Shown: positions 1 through 10,036, counted from the stretch's first letter. The stretch: DNA of 64,000 nucleotides from Chryseobacterium hagamense (GCF_007991455.1 NZ_BJYJ01000020.1:23684-87683); one strand, 5' to 3'. The notes: generated by a model from the letters alone, not told the origin. Program-made: numbers and translations.

Positions 1-770
1 AAATGGGATGGATGAAAAGTCTGGGCATCAAAGGAATAAAAGTAGACTTCTTCGGAGGCGACAAGCAGGAAACGATGAAACTCTATGAAGACATTCTTTC
101 CGATGCCAATGATTATGGCCTGGCGGTGATCTTCCACGGATGCACCCTGCCGAGAGGCTGGGAGCGGATGTATCCCAATTTTGTGGGAGCAGAAGCCGTT
201 CTTGCATCCGAGAACCTTTATTTTACCCAACATGCAAATGACTTCGAAGCCTACAATGCCACGCTGCACCCGTTCATCAGGAACAGTGTTGCCTCAATGG
301 ATTTCGGCCCGGTATTGCTCAACCAGAAGCATAACCGTGAAAACAATGGCGGAACAGAGCGCAGGACAACGGAAATCTTTCAGCTTGCTACTGCGGTTCT
401 TTTTCAGTCTTCCGTACAGAACTTCGGGATTACCCCGAATAACCTCACCGAATGTCCGGGCTTCGTAATTGATTTTATGAAAAAAGTCCCTGCTGCCTGG
501 GAAGAAACCGTATTCATAGATGGCTATCCGGGAAAATATGTGGTTCTGGCAAGAAAAAGCTGCGGGAAATGGTATGTCACCGGTATCAATGCGGAAAAAG
601 AACCAAAGAAATTAAAACTGAAGCTGCCGATGCTGGCGGATAAAAATGTGGTTCTTTATTCCGATAAAACAGACAGAACCTCCCGGATGGAGAAAAAACG
701 GATCCCGGAAAATGGGGAAACAGAAGTTTCCATCCTCTCCGGCGGCGGAATAATTATTACCGGAGAATGA
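1..770 (+). CDS. GH97 family glycoside hydrolase, C-terminal part (5' end outside window)
   Basis: The reading frame is open from the window edge, so the signal peptide and N-terminal beta-sandwich are not visible. About 256 residues of the catalytic barrel and the C-terminal domain remain. The visible part starts with the barrel motif GIKGIKVDFFGGD, whose Asp sits where retaining GH97 enzymes have their nucleophile. It continues with IFHGCTLPRGWERMYPN and the conserved GAEAVLASE, followed by an all-beta C-terminal domain. GH97 enzymes of Bacteroidota are periplasmic alpha-glucosidases or alpha-galactosidases. An alpha-galactosidase-like retaining member would fit the pectin genes that follow, but the N-terminal calcium-site residues that help separate the clades are missing, so the substrate is inference. 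The next gene starts 87 bp downstream on the same strand. Confidence 0.88.
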   Translation, partial: MGWMKSLGIKGIKVDFFGGDKQETMKLYEDILSDANDYGLAVIFHGCTLPRGWERMYPNFVGAEAVLASENLYFTQHANDFEAYNATLHPFIRNSVASMDFGPVLLNQKHNRENNGGTERRTTEIFQLATAVLFQSSVQNFGITPNNLTECPGFVIDFMKKVPAAWEETVFIDGYPGKYVVLARKSCGKWYVTGINAEKEPKKLKLKLPMLADKNVVLYSDKTDRTSRMEKKRIPENGETEVSILSGGGIIITGE

Positions 771-857
771 AACTAAAACGATTACAGAATAAAAAAATTA
801 AACCGTTTGCCATTGAAAACTGACGGGTTTATATCAACGATCAATATAAATTAAAAG

Positions 858-2807
858 ATGAAGTTAGCAGTAATCATATCCTTATTATGCATATTTTTTT
901 CCGGCGGAAAGATCTTTTCCCAGGAACCGGAACAGCCTGTTGGTAAGGATCTTAATGCCTATCTGTTTATCTATTTTACCGGAAATAAAATAGAAGAGGA
1001 AGCTGTCCGTTTTGCAGTGAGTAAAGACGGGTACCATTACTACAGCCTTAATGGCAATCAGCCGGTGATCGATTCGAGAGCCATCAGCAACACCGGAGGC
1101 GTGAGGGATCCGCATATTCTGAGGGCGGAAGACGGGAAGACCTACTATATGGTGATGACCGATATGACTTCCGACAAAGGCTGGGATTCCAACAGGGGAG
1201 TCGTTTTGATGCAGTCGAAAGACCTCATTAACTGGACTTCGCACGCCCTCGACATTCAAAAAACATATACCGGTAATGAAGATCTGAAAAGGGTATGGGC
1301 ACCGCAGACCATTTATGACCGGCAGACCGGAAAATACATGATCTACTTTTCGATGAAAAACGGCAACGGTCCGGATATCATTTATTATGCCTATGCCAAC
1401 AAAGATTTTTCAGGCTTCGAAAACAGGCCCAGGCAGCTTTTCTTTCCGAAAAACGGCAAATCCTGCATTGATGGAGATATCGTTCTGAAAGACGGCATTT
1501 ACCATCTTTTCTACAAAACCGAAGGTGACGGAAACGGTATTAAGGAAGCGACCACTACAGAACTAACTTCCGGACAATGGGAAGAACAGGACGATTATAA
1601 ACAGCAGACGAAAGAAGCGGTGGAAGGAGCCGGGGTATTTAAACTGAATCATTCGGATGAGTATATCCTGATGTACGATGTCTACATGAAAGGAAAATAC
1701 CAGTTTACCAAAAGCAGGGACCTGGAACATTTTACCGTGATTGACCAGGAAATATCCATGGATTTTCATCCGCGGCACGGTACGGTAATGCCCATCACCA
1801 ACGCCGAGCTGAAACGGCTGTTCTCAAAATGGGGAAAACCTTCAGAATTTCCTTTGGTTAATAATAATCCTGTGCTGGAAGGATTTTATGCCGATCCGGA
1901 AATTTTATATTCCCGTAAAAATAAGAAATTCTATCTGTATCCTACCTCCGATGGCTTTACTTCCTGGAGTGGAAGCTATTTTAAAACCTTCTCTTCAGAC
2001 AACCTTACCGACTGGAAAGATGAAGGGGTAATTCTGGATCTGAAAAAAGATGTACAATGGGGACCGAGAAATGCGTGGGCACCCACTATTTCAGAGAAAA
2101 AAATTAACGGAAAATATAAATATTTCTATTATTTTTCTGCCGCTCAGAAAATAGGCGTAGCTGTATCGGACAAACCTGTCGGCCCGTTTAAGGATTCCGG
2201 AAAGCCTTTGGTGAATTTTAAGCCGGAAGGCATTTCCGGAGGGCAGGAAATTGATCCGGATGTTTTTACCGATCCGAAGTCCGGGAAAATGTATCTCTAT
2301 TGGGGCAATGGCTATCTTGCGGTGGCGGAGCTCAGTAAAGACGGGCTGTCTGTTCAGAAAAATACGGTAAAAGCCATCACGCCGGATGCGACCTTCCGGG
2401 AAGGAACGGAAGTATTTTACCGGAAAGGAAAGTATTATTTCCTGTGGAGCGAAGACGATACCCGGAGCACGGATTATAAAGTTAGGTATGGCATTTCAGA
2501 CAGTCCGGTCGGTCCCATAACCGTTCCCAAAAATAACATGGTAATCAGCAGGTTTCCCGAAAAGGGCATTTACGGAACCGGGCATAATTCGGTGATTCAG
2601 GTTCCGGGATCCGATCAGTGGTATATTGTATATCATAGGTTCAGTGTTCCTGACGGGATTAAGATGGGAGATGCTGCAGGATTTCACAGGGAGGTCTGCA
2701 TCGATCGGCTTGCCTTTGATGGTAAAGGATTTATTATTCCCGCAGTTCCGACTCTTGAAGGTATTGAACCGGTTTCAGTACCTGGAGCAGACAACCTGAA
2801 GAAATAG
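858..2807 (+). CDS. Tandem-domain GH43 family glycoside hydrolase
   Basis: The 649-residue protein begins with a signal peptide ending near residue 21 (KIFSQ), so it is exported. It contains two five-bladed propeller GH43 units. Domain 1 (about 30-330) shows the three catalytic acids in RDPH (83-86), IDGDI (204-208) and VEGAG (about 255-259). Domain 2 (about 340-640) shows ADPE (345-348), IDPDVF (465-470) and REGTEVF (514-520). Both units therefore look active rather than one being a relic. GH43 enzymes remove arabinofuranose, xylose or galactofuranose residues. Because neighbours are rhamnosidase, galactosidase and arabinofuranosidase types, a role on pectin side chains is likely, but the exact bond is not readable from sequence. 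It is the second gene of a same-strand catabolic run. Confidence 0.88.
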   Translation: MKLAVIISLLCIFFSGGKIFSQEPEQPVGKDLNAYLFIYFTGNKIEEEAVRFAVSKDGYHYYSLNGNQPVIDSRAISNTGGVRDPHILRAEDGKTYYMVMTDMTSDKGWDSNRGVVLMQSKDLINWTSHALDIQKTYTGNEDLKRVWAPQTIYDRQTGKYMIYFSMKNGNGPDIIYYAYANKDFSGFENRPRQLFFPKNGKSCIDGDIVLKDGIYHLFYKTEGDGNGIKEATTTELTSGQWEEQDDYKQQTKEAVEGAGVFKLNHSDEYILMYDVYMKGKYQFTKSRDLEHFTVIDQEISMDFHPRHGTVMPITNAELKRLFSKWGKPSEFPLVNNNPVLEGFYADPEILYSRKNKKFYLYPTSDGFTSWSGSYFKTFSSDNLTDWKDEGVILDLKKDVQWGPRNAWAPTISEKKINGKYKYFYYFSAAQKIGVAVSDKPVGPFKDSGKPLVNFKPEGISGGQEIDPDVFTDPKSGKMYLYWGNGYLAVAELSKDGLSVQKNTVKAITPDATFREGTEVFYRKGKYYFLWSEDDTRSTDYKVRYGISDSPVGPITVPKNNMVISRFPEKGIYGTGHNSVIQVPGSDQWYIVYHRFSVPDGIKMGDAAGFHREVCIDRLAFDGKGFIIPAVPTLEGIEPVSVPGADNLKK

Positions 2808-2969
2808 ATCATTTCTTCATAAAAGTCAATAGGGTCAATTTAATCAGAGAAAACAAAAGGACTGGGAAAAGATGACAATCAGATTTTTTTTAGATCTACA
2901 AAAAACTTTAAACAGATAAAACTTTTAAAAGGCGATGGTCTTTGCCGAACATTTAAAACGATATTCACG

Positions 2970-5300
2970 ATGATGTACAGAGTTATTTTAATTTTGATAT
3001 TATTTTTTCAGACAGGCACTAAGGCTCAGGACATCCGGAAAGCAAAATGGATTACTGAGCCTGACTGCCGGAATGAACCCAATTCCTGGTATTGTTTCCG
3101 GAAAGAATTCACTTTGAAAAAATTACCGGAAAAAGCATGGGCAAAGATAGCGGTGGACAGCAAATACTGGTTATGGATCAATGGTAAAATGGTCATATTT
3201 GAAGGCGGGCTGAAACGGGGGCCCGATCCCCGGAACACCTATTATGATACGGTCGACTTATCCGCTTATTTAACCAAAGGAAATAATACCATCGCGGTGC
3301 TGGCGTGGTATTTTGGAAAACAGGGGTTTTCACACGTCGATAGCGGAAAATTCGGGTTTTTGTTCGAATGCATCACGCCTGGAATCACCCTGGCCACCGA
3401 TGCATCGTGGAAAGTAATCAGAAATGAGGCCTATCAGACCTGTCCGCCCCCTTTACCCAACTTCCGCCTGCCGGAGTCAAGCATAAGATTTGATGCTGCA
3501 AAAGATCCGGGGTTATGGTACACCCATAATTTTTCTGCACAGGCCTGGAAAAATGCCACTGAACTGGGACGGCCTCCGATGGCACCATGGAACAGATTGG
3601 TACAGCGGCCTATTCCGCAATGGAAAAATTCAGGCCTCGTTTCTTATCTAAAAGCACCTGCTTTTCCGGTTCAATATGATAAGGATACGGTCATCACCTG
3701 TACTTTACCGTCCAATCTGCAGGTGACGCCTTACCTCAAAATTGAAACCCGGGAGGAAGGGAAGCTGATCGAAATAATAACAGAAAATCTTATGGGCGGA
3801 GGGGAACCGAATGTCTATGCCCAGTACGTAGCCGGCAAAGGTATTCAGGAATACGAAAGTTACGGCTGGATGAATGGCCATACGGTAACCTATAAAATCC
3901 CTGCAGGGGTTAAAGTGCTGGATCTTAAATACAGGGAAACAGGATACGATACGGAATTTGCCGGAAGCTTTACCAGTTCGGACGATTTTCTCAACAGGAT
4001 CTGGCAGAAAGCCCGCCGGACCCTCTACCTTACTATGCGTGATAATTATATGGATTGTCCGGACCGTGAAAGGGCACAATGGTGGGGCGATGAAGTAAAC
4101 GAAGGCGGGGAGGCTTTTTATGCACTGGATACCAAAAGCCATCTGCTTTTCAAAAAAGGAATGTATGAACTGATCAACTGGCAGAAACCGGACAGTACCT
4201 TATTCAGCCCCATCCCTGCCGGAAACTGGAATAAGGAGTTGCCGGTGCAGATGCTAACAAGCATTGGCTATTATGGCTTCTGGAATTACTATTTAAATAC
4301 AGGCGACCTCAAAACCATATCCGATCTTTATCCCGGGGTAAAAAAATACCTGCAGATCTGGAAGCTGAAGGAAAACGGTACCGTTGAGGTAAGAAAGGGC
4401 GGATGGTCTTGGGGCGACTGGGGCGATAACATCGACATGGATCTTCTGACCAACGGATTTTACTACCTGGCGCTACAGGGAGCCGCAAATATGGCCGATG
4501 CCTTATCTCTGAAAGAAGAAGCTTTCGAATACAGGCAGATGATGGCAAAAATGAAAGCCACGTTCAATAAAGAATTCTGGGACGGTTCTGCCTACCGTTA
4601 TCCTGGCTATAAAGGGAAAACCGATGACCGAAGCCAGGCCGTTGCCATTGTATCAGGGATTGCAGATCCTGACCAATATCCTGCCCTTCGTGAAACTTTG
4701 AAGAAAGAGGAACATGCGAGCCCCTATATGGAAAAATATGTTTTAGAGGCACTCTTTAAGATGGGATACGCCGATGATGCGGTGGAACGCATGAAAAAAC
4801 GGTTTGCCGATATGGTAAATGACCTCAATTATGCCACTCTTTTTGAAGTATGGAGGGCCGGTAATGTAGAAAGCTGGCTGCGGGGTACGACGAACCATGC
4901 GTGGAGCGGAGGCGCCCTTACCCTGTTATCTCAATATATGTGTGGAGTCGAACCTGCCGAACCGGGATATGCATCATTCCGGGTTTTCCCGAATCCGGGT
5001 TCCGTAAAAAATGCGTCTGCTGGTATGCAGTCGGTAAAAGGCATGATCAAAAGCCGTTTCACTAATTCGGAACACCTCTTCACGCTTGAGGTAACCGTAC
5101 CGAAAGCGACCACCGCCGTCATCGGTATACCGGTAGAAAAAGTTTCGGCCGTCCGGCTCAACCACCGTCCGGTCTGGAAAGACGGACTTGCCGTCCGCAG
5201 CAGAAAGGCTCTCAAATATCAGGGGGTTGAAAAGGGACGGATTCTTTTCAGGGTGGCTGAAGGGACTTATTCCTTTGAGGCGGTTAAATATAAGAAATAA
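2970..5300 (+). CDS. Alpha-L-rhamnosidase-like GH78 family protein
   Basis: This 776-residue exported protein has a signal peptide (LILFFQTGTKAQD, cut near residue 19) and an N-terminal beta-sandwich that resembles the carbohydrate-binding part of GH78 enzymes (WLWINGK at about 66-72). A six-hairpin barrel follows. The barrel has the family hallmark DNYMDCPDRERAQWWGD at roughly 356-372, which supplies the acidic catalytic cluster, and a late Trp/Glu-rich segment ending in TTNHAWSGG. A C-terminal beta domain closes the protein. GH78 enzymes release L-rhamnose by inversion. With kduI and kduD just downstream, rhamnogalacturonan I breakdown is the natural reading. Two ATG codons are adjacent at the start, and either could be used. 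Confidence 0.85.
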   Translation: MMYRVILILILFFQTGTKAQDIRKAKWITEPDCRNEPNSWYCFRKEFTLKKLPEKAWAKIAVDSKYWLWINGKMVIFEGGLKRGPDPRNTYYDTVDLSAYLTKGNNTIAVLAWYFGKQGFSHVDSGKFGFLFECITPGITLATDASWKVIRNEAYQTCPPPLPNFRLPESSIRFDAAKDPGLWYTHNFSAQAWKNATELGRPPMAPWNRLVQRPIPQWKNSGLVSYLKAPAFPVQYDKDTVITCTLPSNLQVTPYLKIETREEGKLIEIITENLMGGGEPNVYAQYVAGKGIQEYESYGWMNGHTVTYKIPAGVKVLDLKYRETGYDTEFAGSFTSSDDFLNRIWQKARRTLYLTMRDNYMDCPDRERAQWWGDEVNEGGEAFYALDTKSHLLFKKGMYELINWQKPDSTLFSPIPAGNWNKELPVQMLTSIGYYGFWNYYLNTGDLKTISDLYPGVKKYLQIWKLKENGTVEVRKGGWSWGDWGDNIDMDLLTNGFYYLALQGAANMADALSLKEEAFEYRQMMAKMKATFNKEFWDGSAYRYPGYKGKTDDRSQAVAIVSGIADPDQYPALRETLKKEEHASPYMEKYVLEALFKMGYADDAVERMKKRFADMVNDLNYATLFEVWRAGNVESWLRGTTNHAWSGGALTLLSQYMCGVEPAEPGYASFRVFPNPGSVKNASAGMQSVKGMIKSRFTNSEHLFTLEVTVPKATTAVIGIPVEKVSAVRLNHRPVWKDGLAVRSRKALKYQGVEKGRILFRVAEGTYSFEAVKYKK

Positions 5301-5310
5301 TGAAAGGAGT

Positions 5311-5320
5311 GAAACGTTTC
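5311..5320. promoter_or_regulatory. Perfect 10-bp palindrome GAAACGTTTC, candidate LacI-family operator
   Basis: The sequence GAAACGTTTC lies 126 bp before the kduI start and 11 bp after the rhamnosidase stop. LacI-family regulators commonly bind palindromes with a central CG of this kind, and sugar-acid regulators of Bacteroidota belong to that family. I did not see a second copy before other genes of the cluster, and no regulator gene is in the window, so this is a suggestion only. Confidence 0.35.
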
Positions 5321-5446
5321 GTAAAGATATTGACAGATCATTTTAAACAAGTTTTGAAATAAATTTTTGCTAAATTCCTTATTAAACGAAAGACCGGACA
5401 ATAAACTTTAAAAAAATAAAAATTGAAACAATTAAACAACAATACA

Positions 5447-6283
5447 ATGACAAAAACGGAATTCAGATACGCCCATCATCCGGATGATGTAAAAAATTAT
5501 ACGACGGAACAGCTCAGGAAGCATTTTTTAATTGAAGATCTTTTCCGGGAAGATACGATTAAACTGGTCTACACGATGTATGACCGTTACCTGGTAGGAG
5601 GAATCCTGCCTGTTACCGGTCCGCTTAAGCTTGAAACCATTGAAGAGCTAAAATCCGAACATTTTCTGGACAGAAGGGAGCTGGGCATCATCAATGTAGG
5701 AGGAAAAGGAACCGTTACGGTGGATGGGGAAATCTACGAACTGGATCATAAAGAGGCGCTTTACATCGGCAAAGGGAAGAAGGAAATTATTTTTAATAAA
5801 ACCGGTTCCGGGCAGCCTTATTTCTACATCAATTCTGCTCCGGCGCATCATACTTATCCTACCCGTAAAGTCACAAAAAATGAAGCGGAGATCGTACAGT
5901 TGGGAGAAGAAAAATATGCCAATAAAAGAACCATCAACAAACTGATCGTCAACACCGTGCTGGAAACCTGCCAATTACAGATGGGTATGACCGAACTTCA
6001 TCCCGGAAGCATCTGGAATACCCTGCCTGCCCATACCCACGAAAGACGGATGGAAGCCTATTTCTATTTTGAACTGGAAGAAGGCCAGGCCGTTTGCCAT
6101 TTTATGGGACAGCCGCAGGAAACAAGACATATTTTTATAAAAAACCATCAGGCGGTGATCTCTCCGGAATGGTCGATCCATTCAGGAGCAGGAACGTCCA
6201 GCTATACCTTTATCTGGGGAATGGCAGGGGAAAATTTAGACTACAGCGATATGGATGTCGTGTCACCGGATCAAATGAAATAA
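5447..6283 (+). CDS. kduI: 5-dehydro-4-deoxy-D-glucuronate isomerase KduI
   Basis: KduI converts 4-deoxy-L-threo-5-hexosulose uronate, the product of pectin and glycosaminoglycan lyases, into 3-deoxy-D-glycero-2,5-hexodiulosonate in the cytoplasm. The protein is 278 residues when started at the ATG at 5447, the same length as the Escherichia coli enzyme. An upstream in-frame TTG at 5423 is rejected for that reason. The cupin metal site is visible as PAHTHERRMEAYFYF (two His and a Glu) and the later His in SPEWSIHSGAGT. There is no signal peptide. Its stop codon overlaps the first ATG of kduD (TAATG), so the two are translationally coupled and catalyse successive steps. Confidence 0.96.
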   Translation: MTKTEFRYAHHPDDVKNYTTEQLRKHFLIEDLFREDTIKLVYTMYDRYLVGGILPVTGPLKLETIEELKSEHFLDRRELGIINVGGKGTVTVDGEIYELDHKEALYIGKGKKEIIFNKTGSGQPYFYINSAPAHHTYPTRKVTKNEAEIVQLGEEKYANKRTINKLIVNTVLETCQLQMGMTELHPGSIWNTLPAHTHERRMEAYFYFELEEGQAVCHFMGQPQETRHIFIKNHQAVISPEWSIHSGAGTSSYTFIWGMAGENLDYSDMDVVSPDQMK

Positions 6284-7074
6284 TGATGAATAGATTATTC
6301 GATTTAAATGGAAAAACCGCTCTGGTTACCGGAGCTACCCACGGATTGGGAATGGCCATGGCGGAAGGGCTTGCCGCCGCAGGAGCAGAACTGCTGATTA
6401 CCGGAACGACTCCTTCCAGACTGGAAGAGGCACTAAGCCGTTACCGGGAAAAAGGATACCCTGCTTCGGGCTATCTTTTTGATGTAACCGATGAACAGGC
6501 GGCCAAAGACAACGTAGAGAAAATGATTCACGAACATCAGAAAATTGATATTCTGGTAAATAATGCAGGGATTATTAAAAGGGTCATGGCCCTCGATATG
6601 GAAGTGGAAGATTTCAGAAGGGTTATTGAGGTGGATTTAATAGGTGTTTTCATCATGTCAAAGCTTGTTGCCAAAGGAATGAAAGAACGGAACGGTGGGA
6701 AAATCATTAACATCTGCTCGATGATGAGCGAACTGGGAAGGGATAATGTCTCCGCTTATGCCGCGGCCAAAGGCGGACTGAAGATGCTGACTAAAAACCT
6801 GGCCACCGAATGGGCGAGATACAACATCCAGGTCAACGGAATCGGCCCCGGATATTTTGCCACGAGCCAGACCGAACCGATACGGGTAGAGGGAAACCCC
6901 TTTAACGAATTTATCCTGAACCGCACGCCGGCAGGACGGTGGGGAAATCCTGAAGACCTGGCCGGGACAGCCGTTTTCCTGGCTTCCGCAGCTAGTGATT
7001 TTGTCAACGGCCAGATTATTTACGTCGACGGCGGAATACTGGCAACCATCGGCAAACCCATGAATGAAAAATAA
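6283..7074 (+). CDS. kduD: 2-dehydro-3-deoxy-D-gluconate 5-dehydrogenase KduD (SDR family)
   Basis: KduD reduces the KduI product to 2-keto-3-deoxygluconate with NAD(P)H. The 263-residue chain is a classical short-chain dehydrogenase: cofactor loop TGATHGLG near residues 16-23, the NNAG motif, the catalytic Ser in ICSMMSE and the YAAAK active-site pair. The N-terminal MNRLFDLNGKTALVTGA matches KduD proteins well. I chose the ATG at 6283 (or the adjacent one at 6286) because a start 63 codons upstream would lie inside kduI. No kinase or aldolase for the next steps (KdgK, Eda) is in the window. The gene ends the pectin-acid part of the cluster. Confidence 0.93.
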   Translation: MMNRLFDLNGKTALVTGATHGLGMAMAEGLAAAGAELLITGTTPSRLEEALSRYREKGYPASGYLFDVTDEQAAKDNVEKMIHEHQKIDILVNNAGIIKRVMALDMEVEDFRRVIEVDLIGVFIMSKLVAKGMKERNGGKIINICSMMSELGRDNVSAYAAAKGGLKMLTKNLATEWARYNIQVNGIGPGYFATSQTEPIRVEGNPFNEFILNRTPAGRWGNPEDLAGTAVFLASAASDFVNGQIIYVDGGILATIGKPMNEK

Positions 7075-7090
7075 GGCTGATTTATCGTAG

Positions 7091-7180
7091 ACTTAACATG
7101 AACCGGAATAATTCTGATTACAGACCGGATGAGGAAAGCGGGATACCGGAAGTTTTAATTAAACTGATCAAGGCTGACCA
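7091..7180 (-). repeat. Degenerate fragment of the TTAACGTGA-type interspersed repeat
   Basis: After kduD the sequence starts with a decayed end (TTAACATGAAC) and continues with a segment like GGGATACCGGAAGTTTT, which matches the reverse orientation of the full copy at 26345-26721. The rest of the 7075-7295 gap holds nothing else I can name. The assignment rests on short matched blocks, so it is weak. Confidence 0.4.
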
Positions 7181-7295
7181 TCCCGATAACTGATCTGCAG
7201 AAATATCCTCACCTGAAGATGCTGAATCTTTTGCCGTACCTAAAGATCTTCAGCATGATTAATAATTGTTCAGCTTATCATTAAATATAAAAAAT

Positions 7296-9752
7296 ATGAC
7301 GTTATCAAGACATATCCGCAAATTAATTTTTACCGGCCTGATCGCTTTGGGTATTGGGTTGGCTCATGCACAGACCCGGACCGAATACCTTTTGGACAAG
7401 AACTGGAAATTCAGCAAAGGTAATCATCCGGAAGCGGTATACACAGACTACAATGACAAAAGCTGGCAGACGGTAACCGTTCCGCACGACTGGGCCATTA
7501 CAGGGCCTTTTGACGGAAACAACGACAGCCAGAAAGTGCAGATCGTACAGAACGGAGAAAAAGAAGCCACCCTGAAAACCGGACGTACCGGAGGCCTGCC
7601 CTTCATAGGCAAAGGCTGGTACCGCAATACTTTTGAGGCACCGACATTTAAAAAAGGCAGAAAGGCAACCCTCCTGATCGACGGCGCCATGAGCGATCCC
7701 GTCGTGTACCTGAACGGAAAGGAAGTCGGGCACTGGGCCTATGGCTACAATTCATTTTCCATAGATCTCACCGATCAGATGAAAGAAGGGAAGAATACCC
7801 TGGCGATCGGACTAGAAAATAAGCCGGAAGCCTCACGGTGGTATCCCGGGGCCGGATTGTACCGAAACATCCACCTGATCATTACGGAGGATACGAGCAT
7901 TCCGGTGTGGGGTACTTACATCACAACACCGGTTATCAATAAAAATTTTGCTAAAGTAAATGTAAAAACCAAAGTAGCCGGAAACCTTGAAAACCTGCGC
8001 TTACAAACCTCCGTTAAAAATGCCAGAGGCGAAACCGTAGCCACAGCAACCAAAAATCTGGAAGAGACCGACGGAAATGAGTTTGAGCAGGAACTCGTCG
8101 TGCGCAATCCGGCATTATGGTCGCCGGAGACCCCGGAATTATATACCGCGGAAAGTAAATTGTATTCCGGAAATGAGCTTAAAGATGAATATACGACCCG
8201 GTTCGGCATCAGGACGATTAAATTTGAACCTGAAAAAGGCTTTTCCCTAAACGGCGAATACCGGAAATTCAAAGGGGTATGCAACCATCACGACCTCGGT
8301 CCTCTGGGGGCAGCCGTAAATGAAGCTGCGCTCCGGCGCCAGCTGGTTCTGCTGAAAGATATGGGCGTGGATGCCATCAGAACTTCCCACAACATGCCGG
8401 CACCGGAGTTGGTGAAGCTCTGCGATGAAATGGGATTCATGATGATGGTGGAATCCTTCGATGAATGGAAAGCCCCGAAAGTAACCAATGGATACAGCCA
8501 TCTTTTCGACGATTGGGCGGAAAAAGACCTCATTAATATGATCCATGCCAACCGCAACAGCCCGAGTGTCGTGATGTGGAGCATCGGAAATGAAGTTCCC
8601 GACCAGGGTACCAAGGAAGGCGGAAAAATCCTGAAATTCCTGCAGGACATCTGCCACCGCGAAGATCCCACCCGCCCTGTTACCGCAGGAATGGACCGGC
8701 TACAGAATGCACTGGACAACAACTTTGCCGCCGTACTGGATATTCCCGGCTTCAATTATAAGCCGAAGCATTACGAAATGGCTTACGGCCGTCTGCCACA
8801 GGGGATGATCCTGGGCAGTGAAACGGCTTCCACGGTAAGCTCCAGAGGGGTTTACAAATTTCCGGCAGAGCCTCAGAAGCATAAGATGTATGATGATAAC
8901 CAGTCTTCATCTTATGACCTGGAATACTGCAACTGGTCCCAGATTCCCGATGACGAATTCGTAAAACAGGATGATCTGCCTTACGTGATCGGTGAGTTTG
9001 TATGGACCGGTTTCGATTATCTCGGCGAGCCGACTCCTTATGATGAGAAATGGCCTTCCCACAGCTCGTATTTCGGTATCATCGATCTGGCAGGAATTCC
9101 TAAAGACCGATATTATTTGTACCGCAGCCACTGGAATACATCAAAGCCTACGCTGCATATCGTTCCGCACTGGACCTTTCCGGGAAGGGAGGGAAAAGTG
9201 ACGCCTGTCTTTGTCTACACCAATTATCCTTCGGCTGAGCTCTTCATCAATGGGAAAAGCCAGGGCAGACAGGAAAAAAACAAATCTTCCAATACCGAAA
9301 GGTACCGACTGATGTGGAAAGATGCAGTTTATCAGCCCGGCGAAATTAAAGTGGTTGCCTATGATGCCGATGGAAAAGCGGCGGCGGAAGAAACCGTAAG
9401 AACAGCCGGAAAGCCCCATCACATTATTCTGGAAACCGACCGTCAAACGCTGGTTGCCGACGGAAAAGACCTGGCCTATATTACCGCAGGCATTGTAGAC
9501 GCCAACGGGAACCTTTGCCCTGATGCAGATCAGGATCTTAGCTTTTCAGTTTCCGGTAACGGAATCTATAAAGTGGCTGCAAACGGTGATGCAACAAACC
9601 TTCAGATGTTCCATCTGCCGGTGATGAGAGCTTTTAAAGGCAAGCTTGTGGTAACGGTACAGTCTACGGAAAAGCCCGGAAACATGACGCTCAAAGTCTC
9701 GGGAAAAGGCCTGAAACCCGCAAAAATTGAAATCGGGACGGCAGCTAAATAA
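7296..9752 (+). CDS. GH2 family beta-galactosidase-type enzyme with DUF4982-like C-terminal domain
   Basis: The protein is 818 residues from the ATG at 7296, which is followed directly by a signal peptide (LIALGIGLAHAQ). An in-frame TTG further upstream is unlikely. The GH2 order is clear: sugar-binding jelly roll (WYRNTF, then WYPGAGLYRNI), immunoglobulin-like domain, and a TIM barrel with the acid/base Glu near residue 433 in WSIGNEV and the nucleophile near 567 in GEFVWTGFDYLGE. Two beta domains end the chain, the first of DUF4982 type (VYTNYPSAELFINGKSQG). Such Bacteroidota proteins are usually beta-galactosidases, sometimes beta-glucuronidases. Galactan or arabinogalactan side chains are the likely substrate here. 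An inverted interspersed repeat begins right at the stop codon. Confidence 0.88.
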   Translation: MTLSRHIRKLIFTGLIALGIGLAHAQTRTEYLLDKNWKFSKGNHPEAVYTDYNDKSWQTVTVPHDWAITGPFDGNNDSQKVQIVQNGEKEATLKTGRTGGLPFIGKGWYRNTFEAPTFKKGRKATLLIDGAMSDPVVYLNGKEVGHWAYGYNSFSIDLTDQMKEGKNTLAIGLENKPEASRWYPGAGLYRNIHLIITEDTSIPVWGTYITTPVINKNFAKVNVKTKVAGNLENLRLQTSVKNARGETVATATKNLEETDGNEFEQELVVRNPALWSPETPELYTAESKLYSGNELKDEYTTRFGIRTIKFEPEKGFSLNGEYRKFKGVCNHHDLGPLGAAVNEAALRRQLVLLKDMGVDAIRTSHNMPAPELVKLCDEMGFMMMVESFDEWKAPKVTNGYSHLFDDWAEKDLINMIHANRNSPSVVMWSIGNEVPDQGTKEGGKILKFLQDICHREDPTRPVTAGMDRLQNALDNNFAAVLDIPGFNYKPKHYEMAYGRLPQGMILGSETASTVSSRGVYKFPAEPQKHKMYDDNQSSSYDLEYCNWSQIPDDEFVKQDDLPYVIGEFVWTGFDYLGEPTPYDEKWPSHSSYFGIIDLAGIPKDRYYLYRSHWNTSKPTLHIVPHWTFPGREGKVTPVFVYTNYPSAELFINGKSQGRQEKNKSSNTERYRLMWKDAVYQPGEIKVVAYDADGKAAAEETVRTAGKPHHIILETDRQTLVADGKDLAYITAGIVDANGNLCPDADQDLSFSVSGNGIYKVAANGDATNLQMFHLPVMRAFKGKLVVTVQSTEKPGNMTLKVSGKGLKPAKIEIGTAAK

Positions 9753-9971
9753 TGTGAGCTCGATGTATAGATATGATCTTAAGGCTGGAAGAGGGAGGCC
9801 GGAAGTTATTGTTGTCAAAAATATAATCAGAGGTCCTAATGATCAACTGAATCTTTTGTCATAGATCTGAAAGCGTTCTTGTTTAAAATCATAACTGAAT
9901 AGCATTAAATTTTATTTTTTAATTAATTAAACAGCTGGATATAAGTTAGATGAGATCGAATTCGCGTTAAA
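9753..9971 (-). repeat. Short-form interspersed repeat (MITE-like), reverse orientation
   Basis: This copy starts at the GH2 stop codon and ends with CGAATTCGCGTTAAA, the reverse complement of the family end TTTAACGTGAATTCG with one change. Internal blocks GGCTGGAAGAGGGA, TTGTCAAAAATA, GAATCTTTTGT and the AT-rich TTTTAATTAATTAAA occur in the same order as in the reverse complement of the copy at 53103-53330. It is about 219 bp and lacks the middle segment of the long copies. It fills most of the gap before the GH35 gene. Confidence 0.65.
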
Positions 9972-10036
9972 CAATAAAGAATAAAATCCGGTTAAGCTGA
10001 ATTTATAACAGCTCATATTATAAACACTTTATAAAA

